64,000 nt of DNA from Actinomycetota bacterium. GTDB taxonomy: Bacteria > Actinomycetota > Actinomycetes > Actinomycetales > Microbacteriaceae. The notes under the pieces are model-generated. The model searched no databases. It worked only from the letters and a program-made list of their open reading frames with translations, and was not told the origin of the DNA. This document shows positions 34,540-42,618 of this stretch, in pieces; the stretch's first letter is position 1, and every line of letters starts with the position of its first letter. Made by a program: the position numbers and the translations under genes. The DNA is taken from the NCBI GenBank assembly GCA_947449765.1, contig CANFSP010000004.1, forward strand, positions 62,001 to 126,000, written 5' to 3'.

Positions 34540-35403
34540 TAACTCGCCTGATTCGTTCAACACATTCTTTTCCCCTGCCGTCACCGCGAAAGGAAAGCGG
34601 TTTTGCAGAGGAGGAATAGGGCAATTGAAGTTGTAGTTAAAAGCGCATGGCGGAAGGTAGGCACGATTGAAGTCGAGCGTGATTGTCCCGTCAGTGTTAG
34701 GAGCACACAGTAAGAACCGGCCAACGCTATAGGTTGACTCTCCGTTGGTGGCATCTGAAAATACAATCATGAGCGCCCGGCCCTCAACAAAAGCCATCGG
34801 TTGATAGTCAACCCCAGCGATCGAGAATGTGATTTCCCCGGGAACAACTTTGTCTCGCGTTCCGCCACCATCCTTGAGGTGCTCAACCTGAACATGAATT
34901 CCCCCCTCAACGGGGGTAAAACGACCAGTGATAACCCAGTCTGGTGAATAATCAAACGCGTCAATGCGTCCGAAATTGCGGATGTCGTCTGATTCTGCGT
35001 CCCAAATGCGAACCCCACACTGTCCGTCGTCGTTGACGATAATCGTGGCAGTTCGGCCTGACGCAAAGCTGATTTCCGAGGGATGGACGGACCCTCGAGG
35101 AAAAACGGTAATCTCACCGTCAACTGGCTCTCCATTGACCGTGACGCCATCAGATAGGTCGGCACGAAGTGCAACGCCACCAACGGATGGCTCACGTGCC
35201 GCCCACGAGCCCTCGGCTCCCCAGACGTCGCCCCACTGACCCACGGGATCGAGCATCCAGGCCGTATTAAGCAGTGCAAGGTTTCCCTGCGGGAGCACGG
35301 CCATCTCATTGCGACGCTGCCTAAAAAGCTCGTACTCATCAGCTGCCGTGCGGACAGACTTGTGCGACGTATCGTGTGCCGACTCGGAATTTTCAGATGC
35401 CAC
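34528..35403 (-). CDS. DUF1684 family protein
   Basis: 291 aa, GTG start with a TAGTCT box 6 nt upstream. The C-terminal segment SDATNGESTYSVGRFLL, then LDFNRAYLPPCAFNYNFNCP with PPLQNRFPFAV, is the diagnostic DUF1684 signature. The family is widespread and found in Actinobacteria and Bacteroidetes; no activity is established. No signal peptide, so cytoplasmic. The conserved Cys and Asn near the end could be functional. It ends convergently with PadR (12-nt overlap) and diverges from the subtilase. Confidence 0.85.
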   Translation of the reverse strand: MASENSESAHDTSHKSVRTAADEYELFRQRRNEMAVLPQGNLALLNTAWMLDPVGQWGDVWGAEGSWAAREPSVGGVALRADLSDGVTVNGEPVDGEITVFPRGSVHPSEISFASGRTATIIVNDDGQCGVRIWDAESDDIRNFGRIDAFDYSPDWVITGRFTPVEGGIHVQVEHLKDGGGTRDKVVPGEITFSIAGVDYQPMAFVEGRALMIVFSDATNGESTYSVGRFLLCAPNTDGTITLDFNRAYLPPCAFNYNFNCPIPPLQNRFPFAVTAGEKNVLNESGELLHG

Positions 35404-35409
35404 AGCAAC

Positions 35410-35415
35410 AGACTA
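35410..35415 (-). promoter_or_regulatory. -10 element of the DUF1684 gene (leaderless)
   Basis: TAGTCT on the minus strand, 6 nt before the GTG at 35403. Confidence 0.5.
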
Positions 35416-35535
35416 ACCGCGCACTATTCTCTTCATTCGTTAGACGCGCCTCACCTGGGTTCTGGGGCCAAAAACTTACTGAGTCTTTGACAATTCGCAA
35501 CGCGAGGGTGTTCACGAACATGCTTGACTAGAGGT

Positions 35536-37470
35536 GTGCATATTTCAGCGCGCTGGCGTCTCGGCTTCGCAGGCATAGTCGCCGGTGTCAGTCTTGCTAT
35601 TTCGTCAGTTGGAGCCGCAAACGCACAAGTGTCGACTGACAGCTACATCATTTCTGTGCCCGAAGGTGCAAACCAAGAACTCGCAAGCGCGCTCGACGCA
35701 CTAGCGGTTGACACTACTGCGGAATTCACTCACGCGATTGACGGGGCCGCCGCTGAGCTCACACCCATCCAAGTCAATGCGATTGAGCACGCAATTCCAG
35801 GGGTGAGCGTCACCGTTAATGGCACCCGAAGACTTAGTGAAACTCAGCCTTCGGCCACGTGGGGTATTGATTCACTTGATCAGTCCGCGCTCTTTCCCGA
35901 CACCAATTACACCTACCCCCCGTCCGCAGGAACAGGAGTGGATGTCTTCATCATCGACACTGGTCTTGCTCCGTGGACATATGCTGCTGGAGGCGAACTT
36001 GTCGGGCGTGTGCGTGACGGTCGAGCCTTCATTGATGGTGTGATGAGCACCGACACCGCAGAGTGCATACCTACCAGCCCTACCGGGGTTATCTACGCAG
36101 ACGGCGGTCACGGAACGCACGTCGCGGGGACTGTGGCAAGCAAGACATATGGTGTTGCTAAGCGAGCCACGATCGTGCCGTTGCGCGTCTTTGGATGCCC
36201 CACGTGGAAAGCCATTTCGCGAACCTATCAAGACGCTCAGGCTGGCGACGTTGACATCCTTTCAGCGATTGATTATGCGATCGCAAACCACCAGAGCACC
36301 CGACGCCCCGGCGTGATTAACCTGAGCCTCGGTGGAGGGTGCGTGCCCGACTGCGCACACGACATCTTGAACCTGGCGGTAGCAAACGCCACGCACACCA
36401 CAACAGTAGGTGGGCAGACAGTGTCCGGTCTTACAGTCACAGTTGCCGCGGGAAATGACGGCGAGCTTAACAATTCAGATTCGAATGCGTGCAATTCATC
36501 CCCTGCGTCTGCAGCCGAAGTTATCACCGTCGGTTCGACGGACATTTTCCGTGGCATATCGTACTTTTCAAATTACGGACCCTGCGTAGAAGTTTTTGCC
36601 CCCGGCGAGGACATCCGGTCTCTCAATGCCTACTACGGTCTTGATTCCAGCTCACGATCCACCTTTATGAGTGGGACGTCGATGGCGTCGCCTCATGTCG
36701 CCGGGGTTGCTGCTCTGTATCTGGCTCTTCATCCCAGCGACGAACCAGCTGCCGTCATGAGCTCCATCGTGAACAATGCCTTGAGCGGAGTCGTGTCTGG
36801 ACTGACGGGTCGCAGGGCGACTTCGCCAAATATTTTTGCGAACACGACGTTCCTCAACAACACACTCGTCACACTCAGCGCACCAGCAACGCTCACCGCG
36901 GTGAGTAAAACGACGTCGTCCATGCGGCTCAACTGGAGTGCGCCGACCATCACGAATGGGATTCCGCCGAGCGACTACCGAATTCAGTACCGACAATCTG
37001 GTAGTTCAGCCTGGAGTCTTTACCGCCACACTGCTCTGGGTGCAACGCGAACCATCAGCCTCGCAGGCCTATCGAGAGGCCAAACCTATTCTGTCCGCGT
37101 CGCGCCCATGCTCGGTTCTCAGGTTGGCTCGTTTTCGACTGCCACGACGCTGGCCGTCCTCAATGGCCTAGCCTCTGCGCCACGAAGTCTTTTCTCTACA
37201 AGCACAACAACGACAACCGCCTCGCTGATGTGGCAGGCACCGCTGACAACCAATGGGTCCACGGTTTCGGACTACCGAATCCAGTACCGAGTGCAGGGTG
37301 TTCCTGGACCGTATCTGATGTTTAGTGACGGCGTTTCCACGTCGCTCGGTGTCACTCTGTCTTCTCTAGCGCGTGGAACCACGTATCAGATTCGCGTCTT
37401 CGCGGTTACGCCCTTCGGCATCGACACGACAGAGCCATCGAATGCGATTACGGTGACGACACAGCCGTAG
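35536..37470 (+). CDS. Secreted subtilisin-like serine protease with two Fn3 domains
   Basis: 644 aa from the GTG at 35536; a TTG at 35524 would add four residues. A signal peptide ends near ANA. An I9-like propeptide follows (about residues 35-95). The S8 protease domain has D141 (FIIDTGL), H192 (GGHGTHVAG), the oxyanion N307 (AAGND) and S382 (SGTSMASPHVAG), all intact. Six cysteines in the catalytic domain suggest disulfides. Two fibronectin type III domains cover about 450-545 and 548-644. There is no LPxTG or C-terminal anchor, so the enzyme is probably released. It is likely a nutrient-scavenging protease. Confidence 0.9.
   Translation: MHISARWRLGFAGIVAGVSLAISSVGAANAQVSTDSYIISVPEGANQELASALDALAVDTTAEFTHAIDGAAAELTPIQVNAIEHAIPGVSVTVNGTRRLSETQPSATWGIDSLDQSALFPDTNYTYPPSAGTGVDVFIIDTGLAPWTYAAGGELVGRVRDGRAFIDGVMSTDTAECIPTSPTGVIYADGGHGTHVAGTVASKTYGVAKRATIVPLRVFGCPTWKAISRTYQDAQAGDVDILSAIDYAIANHQSTRRPGVINLSLGGGCVPDCAHDILNLAVANATHTTTVGGQTVSGLTVTVAAGNDGELNNSDSNACNSSPASAAEVITVGSTDIFRGISYFSNYGPCVEVFAPGEDIRSLNAYYGLDSSSRSTFMSGTSMASPHVAGVAALYLALHPSDEPAAVMSSIVNNALSGVVSGLTGRRATSPNIFANTTFLNNTLVTLSAPATLTAVSKTTSSMRLNWSAPTITNGIPPSDYRIQYRQSGSSAWSLYRHTALGATRTISLAGLSRGQTYSVRVAPMLGSQVGSFSTATTLAVLNGLASAPRSLFSTSTTTTTASLMWQAPLTTNGSTVSDYRIQYRVQGVPGPYLMFSDGVSTSLGVTLSSLARGTTYQIRVFAVTPFGIDTTEPSNAITVTTQP
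36883..37467 (+). repeat. Tandem Fn3 coding repeat, 297-nt period
   Basis: The two Fn3 domains share the block SDYRIQYR, encoded at 36970-36993 and again at 37267-37290 with one mismatch over 21 nt. The offset is exactly 297 nt (99 codons). This is an in-frame domain duplication that has since diverged elsewhere. Confidence 0.8.
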
Positions 37471-37490
37471 CCACATACTCGAGAGATCAG

Positions 37491-37564
37491 TAGGGCGTGC
37501 GGGACTTGAACCCGCGACCGACGGATTATGAGTCCGCTGCTCTAACCGGCTGAGCTAACGCCCC
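37491..37564 (-). tRNA. tRNA with CAU anticodon (Ile2 or elongator Met)
   Basis: The acceptor stem is GGGGCGT/ACGCCCT with a G-U first pair. The D arm reads GCTCAGCCGGTTAGAGC, the anticodon stem GCGGA/TCCGT has loop CTCATAA, and the T arm is GCGGG-TTCAAGT-CCCGC. Discriminator A, no encoded CCA. The TTAGCTCAG and GGTCGC-GGTTCAAGTCC blocks look more like tRNA-Ile2 (C34 modified to lysidine) than elongator Met, but this is a weak lean. Confidence 0.88.
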
Positions 37565-37577
37565 CTAGTGCTTGTCC

Positions 37578-37583
37578 AGTTTA
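37578..37583 (-). promoter_or_regulatory. -10 element of tRNA(CAU), inside the upstream stop codon
   Basis: TAAACT on the minus strand; its TAA is the stop codon of the glycosyltransferase gene. The same arrangement precedes rnpB. Confidence 0.45.
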
Positions 37584-38801
37584 GTCGTCAGTGAGCTCAG
37601 GATCGGGATCCACGACCTGTTCCCCACGATAGAGAGCTTCAAACGTGTCTAGCGTTCTCGTGATGTCATGGCCCTTAATGAAATCCAATGACGAACGCTT
37701 CAGTTTTTCAAGCTCCGGCCAGTCAAGTCGAAGAACGTGTTCGAGCTTCTCCGCAAGTTCAGAGACGTTATTCGGCTCGAAAAGAAACCCGTTTTCTCCA
37801 TCGTGAATGAGGTGCGGGAGCGCCATAGCGTTCGCTCCCACGACCGGAAGTGCCGAAGCCATGGCTTCCATGGTGGCAATCGATTGCAACTCCGCGATAG
37901 AGGGCATGGCAAAAACCTTGGACTGTGAAAGTGCGTCTCGAAGCTGCTCATCAGTCACGTATCCGGTGAAGAAGACCCGGTCTTCAAGACCCAGCTGCTG
38001 CACAAGATGTTTGTGATGATTCAGCAAATCCCCACCACCGACAATCTCAAGATGCGCGTCAAGATCGGCAGGGAGCATTTTCAACGCCCGAATCAGAACG
38101 TCAATCTTTTTTTCACCAGTTACACGACCCACAAAAATGATTCGATTGGGAGCTTGAGAATTGAAAACAGGCTTGTAGTGATGGGCATCGATACCGCACG
38201 AAATCGCGTGAACATCGGTCAGGTGAGTGTACTCCTCGAGAAAATTGGCCGCCTTGCGGGTTGGAGTTGTTACCGCCTCAGCCCTTCCAAAGGTCCGTGC
38301 GGCGGCGGCCCAGGCCAAACGGACTGCCCAGTCATGGAGAAAACGTGGAATGACAGCAAAATCCAACAGGTTTTCAGGCATGAAGTGATTTGTGCCGATG
38401 ATTCGGATGCCGCGTTTTTGTGCCTCGATCGAAAGGCCCCGACCGACGATGATGTGGGACTGAAAGTGCACAACGTCTGGTTTGACTGCGTCCAAAATTC
38501 GCGCTGAGTTCTTCTTGATGTTCCAGGGCAAGGCGAACCGCAACCAGTCGTGCGGATACCAGCGCCAGCTGGTGAGTCGGTGAACGATCATGGGCTGACC
38601 CTCATGCGTTTCAGTAAAAACACCGTGTTTTCGAGATGCTGCCGGGGCAACAATGTGAACCTCGTGTCCTCGCTCGACGAGGCCGGCAGCGAGACGCTCA
38701 GCAAATTTGGCTGCACCATTGACATTAGGACCAAAAGTGTCGCAGCCAATGACGATGCGTAACGGCGCAGGGCGTTGAGTCGACGAACTCGATTTAGTCA
38801 C
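37581..38801 (-). CDS. Family 4 glycosyltransferase
   Basis: 406 aa, GTG start with AAGGAT upstream. GT-B fold: the N-terminal domain opens with IVIGCDTFGPNVNGAAKFAE, the donor domain begins RIIFVGRVTGEKKIDVLI, and the E-x7-E motif is ELQSIATME. The phosphate-binding GGGDLLNHH and the acceptor-side GTNHFMPENLL are typical of actinobacterial enzymes that add mannose or glucose to lipids, such as PimB or MgtA relatives. Membrane association is likely through the N-terminal domain. The sugar and acceptor cannot be decided. It precedes the tRNA(CAU) gene. Confidence 0.87.
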   Translation of the reverse strand: MTKSSSSTQRPAPLRIVIGCDTFGPNVNGAAKFAERLAAGLVERGHEVHIVAPAASRKHGVFTETHEGQPMIVHRLTSWRWYPHDWLRFALPWNIKKNSARILDAVKPDVVHFQSHIIVGRGLSIEAQKRGIRIIGTNHFMPENLLDFAVIPRFLHDWAVRLAWAAAARTFGRAEAVTTPTRKAANFLEEYTHLTDVHAISCGIDAHHYKPVFNSQAPNRIIFVGRVTGEKKIDVLIRALKMLPADLDAHLEIVGGGDLLNHHKHLVQQLGLEDRVFFTGYVTDEQLRDALSQSKVFAMPSIAELQSIATMEAMASALPVVGANAMALPHLIHDGENGFLFEPNNVSELAEKLEHVLRLDWPELEKLKRSSLDFIKGHDITRTLDTFEALYRGEQVVDPDPELTDD

Positions 38802-38857
38802 GAATAGATCCTTGCTGAAGTCATTCTCAACGCGTGAAAACGCGCAACCCGTTCAGT

Positions 38858-39829
38858 TTAGCGAGCGTCAGAGATTATCTCGGCAGCGGAAGAACTCGTT
38901 GAGTGCGTTTCACCATTGGCTTGAGGATGCACGCGCGACATGAGAATCACACCGGCTACGGCGACAAGTGCTGAGACGACGTAAACGATTACTGCCCAGA
39001 GCGGCGACTGCGACGCTTCATCAAGAACGACGATACCGATGCAGACGGCCACGAGAGGATCAATCACCGTAAGGCCAGCAATAACGAGGTCCGGAGGCCC
39101 CGAGGAGTACGCGTTCTGCACGAATATTCCGCCAAGTATTGCGGCCAGGACGAGAGCGACAAGACAAACCCAGACCAAAAGATCCATGTCTCCTTGCAAA
39201 AATCGTGCTTCAACAACTTTGGCAAGCGTCGCAACAAAGCCATAAAGAATTCCTGCACCGAGTATGAAAAACAAGGCCACCGGATGTGACCGCATGCGCA
39301 AGAAGTAAAACAAGCCGAACAAAACAAAAACGACACCCAGAGAGATGAGGATTTGTACCAGATCTTCAGTTCGTACGGGAACGTTTCGTGCGGTAAACGC
39401 GGCTACCGTCACAAAGGCACCAATGCCGCCCACGCACATGACGATTGCCAGGATTGAGGCGCGATTAAGCTTCACCTTGCTTACTCGTGAATTGATAATG
39501 GCGGTCAAAACGAGCGCCACAGCGCCGATAGGTTGAACAACCATGATCGGCGAATAACCCAGGCTGACGAGCTGAAAAACCACAGCCAGGCCGAGCATGA
39601 TGGTGCCGAAAAGCCACGACGGTCGGCCCATCAAACTCATCATTTGCTTGAAGTCGAGAGACTTCCGGCTTCCAACCGCATTCTCGTGGTCGACCTTGCC
39701 AACGCCCGTATGCTGCAACTGGGCACCAATGGACATAAACACCGCGCCAACGAGCGCGAAGGGAATTCCGATGAACTGTGATGGGTCGAGCGAGGAAACA
39801 TCCGAAAGCTGAACACCAGAAAGCACCAT
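38858..39829 (-). CDS. DMT-superfamily (NIPA/EamA-like) membrane protein
   Basis: 323 aa with nine to ten hydrophobic helices. It opens with FIGIPFALVGAVFMSIGAQLQ and includes PIMVVQPIGAVALVLTAIIN, the segment typical of NIPA-like and EamA transporters in the drug/metabolite superfamily. The tail is polar and Ser-rich. The substrate is unknown; NIPA relatives carry Mg2+ in eukaryotes. A TAGAGT box lies 6 nt before the ATG. It diverges from def. Confidence 0.8.
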   Translation of the reverse strand: MVLSGVQLSDVSSLDPSQFIGIPFALVGAVFMSIGAQLQHTGVGKVDHENAVGSRKSLDFKQMMSLMGRPSWLFGTIMLGLAVVFQLVSLGYSPIMVVQPIGAVALVLTAIINSRVSKVKLNRASILAIVMCVGGIGAFVTVAAFTARNVPVRTEDLVQILISLGVVFVLFGLFYFLRMRSHPVALFFILGAGILYGFVATLAKVVEARFLQGDMDLLVWVCLVALVLAAILGGIFVQNAYSSGPPDLVIAGLTVIDPLVAVCIGIVVLDEASQSPLWAVIVYVVSALVAVAGVILMSRVHPQANGETHSTSSSAAEIISDAR

Positions 39830-39835
39830 GTTCCG

Positions 39836-39841
39836 ACTCTA
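39836..39841 (-). promoter_or_regulatory. -10 element of the DMT gene (leaderless)
   Basis: TAGAGT on the minus strand with 6 nt to the ATG at 39829. Confidence 0.5.
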
Positions 39842-39877
39842 CTTCGATATACCGAAAGTGCACTACGACCACGCCGT

Positions 39878-39883
39878 TAGGCT
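39878..39883 (+). promoter_or_regulatory. -10 element of def (leaderless)
   Basis: TAGGCT, 6 nt before the GTG at 39890. Same hexamer as at nadE. Confidence 0.55.
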
Positions 39884-39889
39884 AGATGG

Positions 39890-40453
39890 GTGACAGTTCG
39901 ACCGATCCTCATCTGTGGCGCACCAGTTCTTCATTCAGCCGCCAAACCCGTAACCGAGTTTGATGAGGGACTGGCGTCGCTCATCTCAGACATGTTTGAC
40001 ACCATGGATGCTGCTCCTGGTGTCGGTTTGGCAGCGCCGCAAATTGGGGTCGACAAACAAATTTTTGTCTATAGCTACCCGGACGATGAAGGCAACGATC
40101 GTCGTGGGGTCGCTGTAAACCCGCAACTTTTCATTACCCCGCTGGTTCTCGACGAGCCGACCGCCGCTGATGAAGAGGGATGCTTGTCTTTTCCCGGTGA
40201 ACGCTTTCCCCTGGTACGAGCAGAAAGCGTATTACTCCGGGCCCAAGACGAGAACGGCAAGCCATTCGAGATTGAGTGCGACGGCTGGTTCGCACGAATC
40301 ATGCAACACGAATTCGATCACCTTCTCGGGTACCTCTACATTGATCGCCTGAACCACCATTTTGCGAAGGCAGCAGAAAAAATTCGCAAAAGTCGACAGT
40401 GGGGTAAACCGGGACTGAGTTGGATGCCTGGAGTTGATGACCTCGAGGGCTAA
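39890..40453 (+). CDS. def: Peptide deformylase
   Basis: 187 aa, GTG start. It removes the formyl group from nascent N-termini. The three family motifs are intact: GVGLAAPQIG (44-53), EGCLS with metal ligand C98, and QHEFDHLLG with ligands H140 and H144 and catalytic E141. The metal is normally Fe2+. The 187-aa length is within the usual range. It diverges from the DMT gene, and its end is 2 bp from the tRNA-Asn CCA end. Confidence 0.95.
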   Translation: MTVRPILICGAPVLHSAAKPVTEFDEGLASLISDMFDTMDAAPGVGLAAPQIGVDKQIFVYSYPDDEGNDRRGVAVNPQLFITPLVLDEPTAADEEGCLSFPGERFPLVRAESVLLRAQDENGKPFEIECDGWFARIMQHEFDHLLGYLYIDRLNHHFAKAAEKIRKSRQWGKPGLSWMPGVDDLEG

Positions 40454-40455
40454 AG

Positions 40456-40531
40456 TGGCTCCCCGAGATGGACTCGAACCATCAACCTGCCGGTTAACAG
40501 CCGGCTGCTCTGCCAATTGAGCTATCGAGGA
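40456..40531 (-). tRNA. tRNA-Asn (anticodon GUU), CCA encoded
   Basis: The acceptor stem is TCCTCGA/TCGGGGA. The anticodon stem GCCGG/CCGGC has loop CTGTTAA, and the T arm is GATGG-TTCGAGT-CCATC. Discriminator G is followed by an encoded CCA, unlike the other two tRNAs here. A possible -10 box TATTGT is at 40551-40556. Confidence 0.96.
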
Positions 40532-40550
40532 TTGGCGCTTGCGCACTTAA

Positions 40551-40556
40551 ACAATA
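40551..40556 (-). promoter_or_regulatory. Possible -10 element of tRNA-Asn
   Basis: TATTGT on the minus strand, 19 nt before the mature tRNA end. It lies in the 111-bp gap to dnaG, where nothing else stands out. Confidence 0.35.
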
Positions 40557-40642
40557 GCACCCGCGTTCGCACCACAATGCCATAGCTGATGACGCGCATC
40601 CTGAGTCGAGATGCTTAGCCCTGAACCCACTCAGATCGTTGG

Positions 40643-42616
40643 TTAGTCGACTCGGAAGGAGCGTCGCAGGACTTCGAGAGCCAAGAGAGACTCCTGCAGT
40701 GCCCGCGAATCATCCGGATTTCCAACGCCTAGCCGCTGCAATCGACTCAACATTTCGTTTTTCTGCCGGGTGAGGTCTCGGTCAATCACGCTAGCCACGA
40801 TGCCTTGGACATAGGTGTCGATTCGCGAGGGATCAGACTCGGGAAGCGGAGCCACCGCGAGCTGGGTAACCAACGGCTGGAGTCCTTGGTCGACGGACGC
40901 GAGAACGACCTGAAGCCACGCGGCTGTGTTTTCTGACGATGGCACCGTCGCCAGTGACGAAGCGATCAGAGAGAGATCTGGATGCGAAAACGCCACCACC
41001 GTGAATTGACTCATCTGAACTGGCGTGAGGGAGCCGGGATACTGGAGCACGGCGGCACACGCATCCCGTTCAAGTCTCACCCCGGGGGGAGAACCGAGTT
41101 GCGCGAAGGTGGCGTATGTCGGGGTGGGTGACTCACTCTGCTCGTCTGGCGCCCCCTCGTCATGAGGGATGTGGTTTGCCGAGGAGGGGCTTCTTTCATC
41201 GGAAAAAGGAGCAACTGCGTGGCGTTCCTGAGCCGCCGGCGATTCTGCTGTTCGAACCTGCGAAGGTTCTTGGGAGACTTCGGATGAAGTTCGACGATTT
41301 CGGAGAGCACGATCGACAGCAGAGGTGGCTTCCGACAATTCGACGCCCGTCAAACGAGCAAGTTCACGCGTGTAGCCGGGACGAAGGGCTTGGTCACGAA
41401 TCTCGGCGAGAATGGGTGCGGCCTCACGAAGTGCGGCGACTCGACCCTCCACCGTGTCAAGGTTGTAGTTCGCGATGAGCGTCTTGATGACGAACTCAAA
41501 CATGGGGACTTTGTGGACAAGCAGGTCTCGCACAGCCTGCTCGCCCTTGTGAAGCCTCAAATCGCACGGGTCTAAGCCATCGGGGGCAACGGCGACGAAT
41601 GTCTGGGCGTTAAATCGGGATTGCTCACTAAACGCTTTGAGTGCAGCTTTCTGTCCAGCCGCGTCTGGATCAAAGGTAAAAACAACCTCACCCAATCCCG
41701 AGTCGTCGCCCATTATTCGGCGGATGAGCTTGATGTGCTCAGTGCCAAAGGCCGTACCGCAGGTTGCTACCGCCGTGGTGATGCCAGAAAGGTGAGCCGC
41801 CATGACGTCGGTGTAACCCTCAACGATGACGACTTGTCGAGTTTTGGCGATCTCACGTTTTGCCAGATCTAGACCGTACAGAACCTGCGCCTTGTGATAG
41901 GCGGGAGTGTCTGGCGTATTGAGATACTTCGGACCTTGATCATCGTCAAATAGTTTTCGAGCTCCAAAGCCGATGGTCTGCCCTGTGACATCCCTTATGG
42001 GCCAAATGACTCGTCCTCGAAAACGATCGTACGCGCCCTTGTCGCCAACGGTCACGAGACCGGCGATGGCTAGTTCTTGTTCAGTAAATCCTTTGTTGGT
42101 GAGGTGGTTACGTAGGTCGTTCCACGACTTTGGCGCGTATCCAATGCCAAAGCGTTCGGCAGCCTTCCGATCAAAACCTCGTTCACCAAGAAAGTTTCTG
42201 GCGGTTTCAGCATCGGGATCTGCAAGTCGTGCCACAAAGAATTCAGCGGCTTCAGCATTCGCCGCCAGTATTCGCGTGCGCTGACCAGTTTCGGGATTCT
42301 TTCCTGAGGATTCTTCATAGGTCAGAGAAAATCCCACCCGTGCCGCGAGTCTCTCGACCGCTTCGGTGAAGGTGACGTGATCCATTTTTTGAACAAAGCT
42401 ATAGACGTCGCCGCTTTCTCCGCACCCAAAACAGTGGTAGAAGCCCGTTGTGGTTTTGACGTGAAAACTGGGGCTTCGCTCGTCATGAAAGGGGCACAGT
42501 CCCTTCATCGAGCCAACGCCGGCATTTTTCAACGACACATGCTCCGAGATGACGTCGGCGATGTTTGTGCGCGCTTTGACTTCATCAACATCCGCCGCCC
42601 TGATCCTGCCGGCCAT
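40643..42616 (-). CDS. dnaG: DNA primase
   Basis: 657 aa. It makes RNA primers for replication. The N-terminal zinc domain shows C41xxH44 (GLCPFHDERSPSF) and C62xxC65 (HCFGCGESGD). The TOPRIM core includes VIVEGYTDVMAAHLSG and VFTFDPDAAGQKAAL with the metal-binding DxD. A Pro/Ser/Glu-rich linker (about residues 450-510) leads to the C-terminal helicase-interacting domain. It starts 2 bp after dgt ends, so the two are co-transcribed. Confidence 0.96.
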   Translation of the reverse strand: MAGRIRAADVDEVKARTNIADVISEHVSLKNAGVGSMKGLCPFHDERSPSFHVKTTTGFYHCFGCGESGDVYSFVQKMDHVTFTEAVERLAARVGFSLTYEESSGKNPETGQRTRILAANAEAAEFFVARLADPDAETARNFLGERGFDRKAAERFGIGYAPKSWNDLRNHLTNKGFTEQELAIAGLVTVGDKGAYDRFRGRVIWPIRDVTGQTIGFGARKLFDDDQGPKYLNTPDTPAYHKAQVLYGLDLAKREIAKTRQVVIVEGYTDVMAAHLSGITTAVATCGTAFGTEHIKLIRRIMGDDSGLGEVVFTFDPDAAGQKAALKAFSEQSRFNAQTFVAVAPDGLDPCDLRLHKGEQAVRDLLVHKVPMFEFVIKTLIANYNLDTVEGRVAALREAAPILAEIRDQALRPGYTRELARLTGVELSEATSAVDRALRNRRTSSEVSQEPSQVRTAESPAAQERHAVAPFSDERSPSSANHIPHDEGAPDEQSESPTPTYATFAQLGSPPGVRLERDACAAVLQYPGSLTPVQMSQFTVVAFSHPDLSLIASSLATVPSSENTAAWLQVVLASVDQGLQPLVTQLAVAPLPESDPSRIDTYVQGIVASVIDRDLTRQKNEMLSRLQRLGVGNPDDSRALQESLLALEVLRRSFRVD

Positions 42617-42618
42617 CG

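Noticed and set aside
38831-38844. Small hairpin CGCGT-GAAA-ACGCG between the DMT and glycosyltransferase genes
   Set aside because: Five base pairs and no U tract on either strand; not convincing as a terminator.
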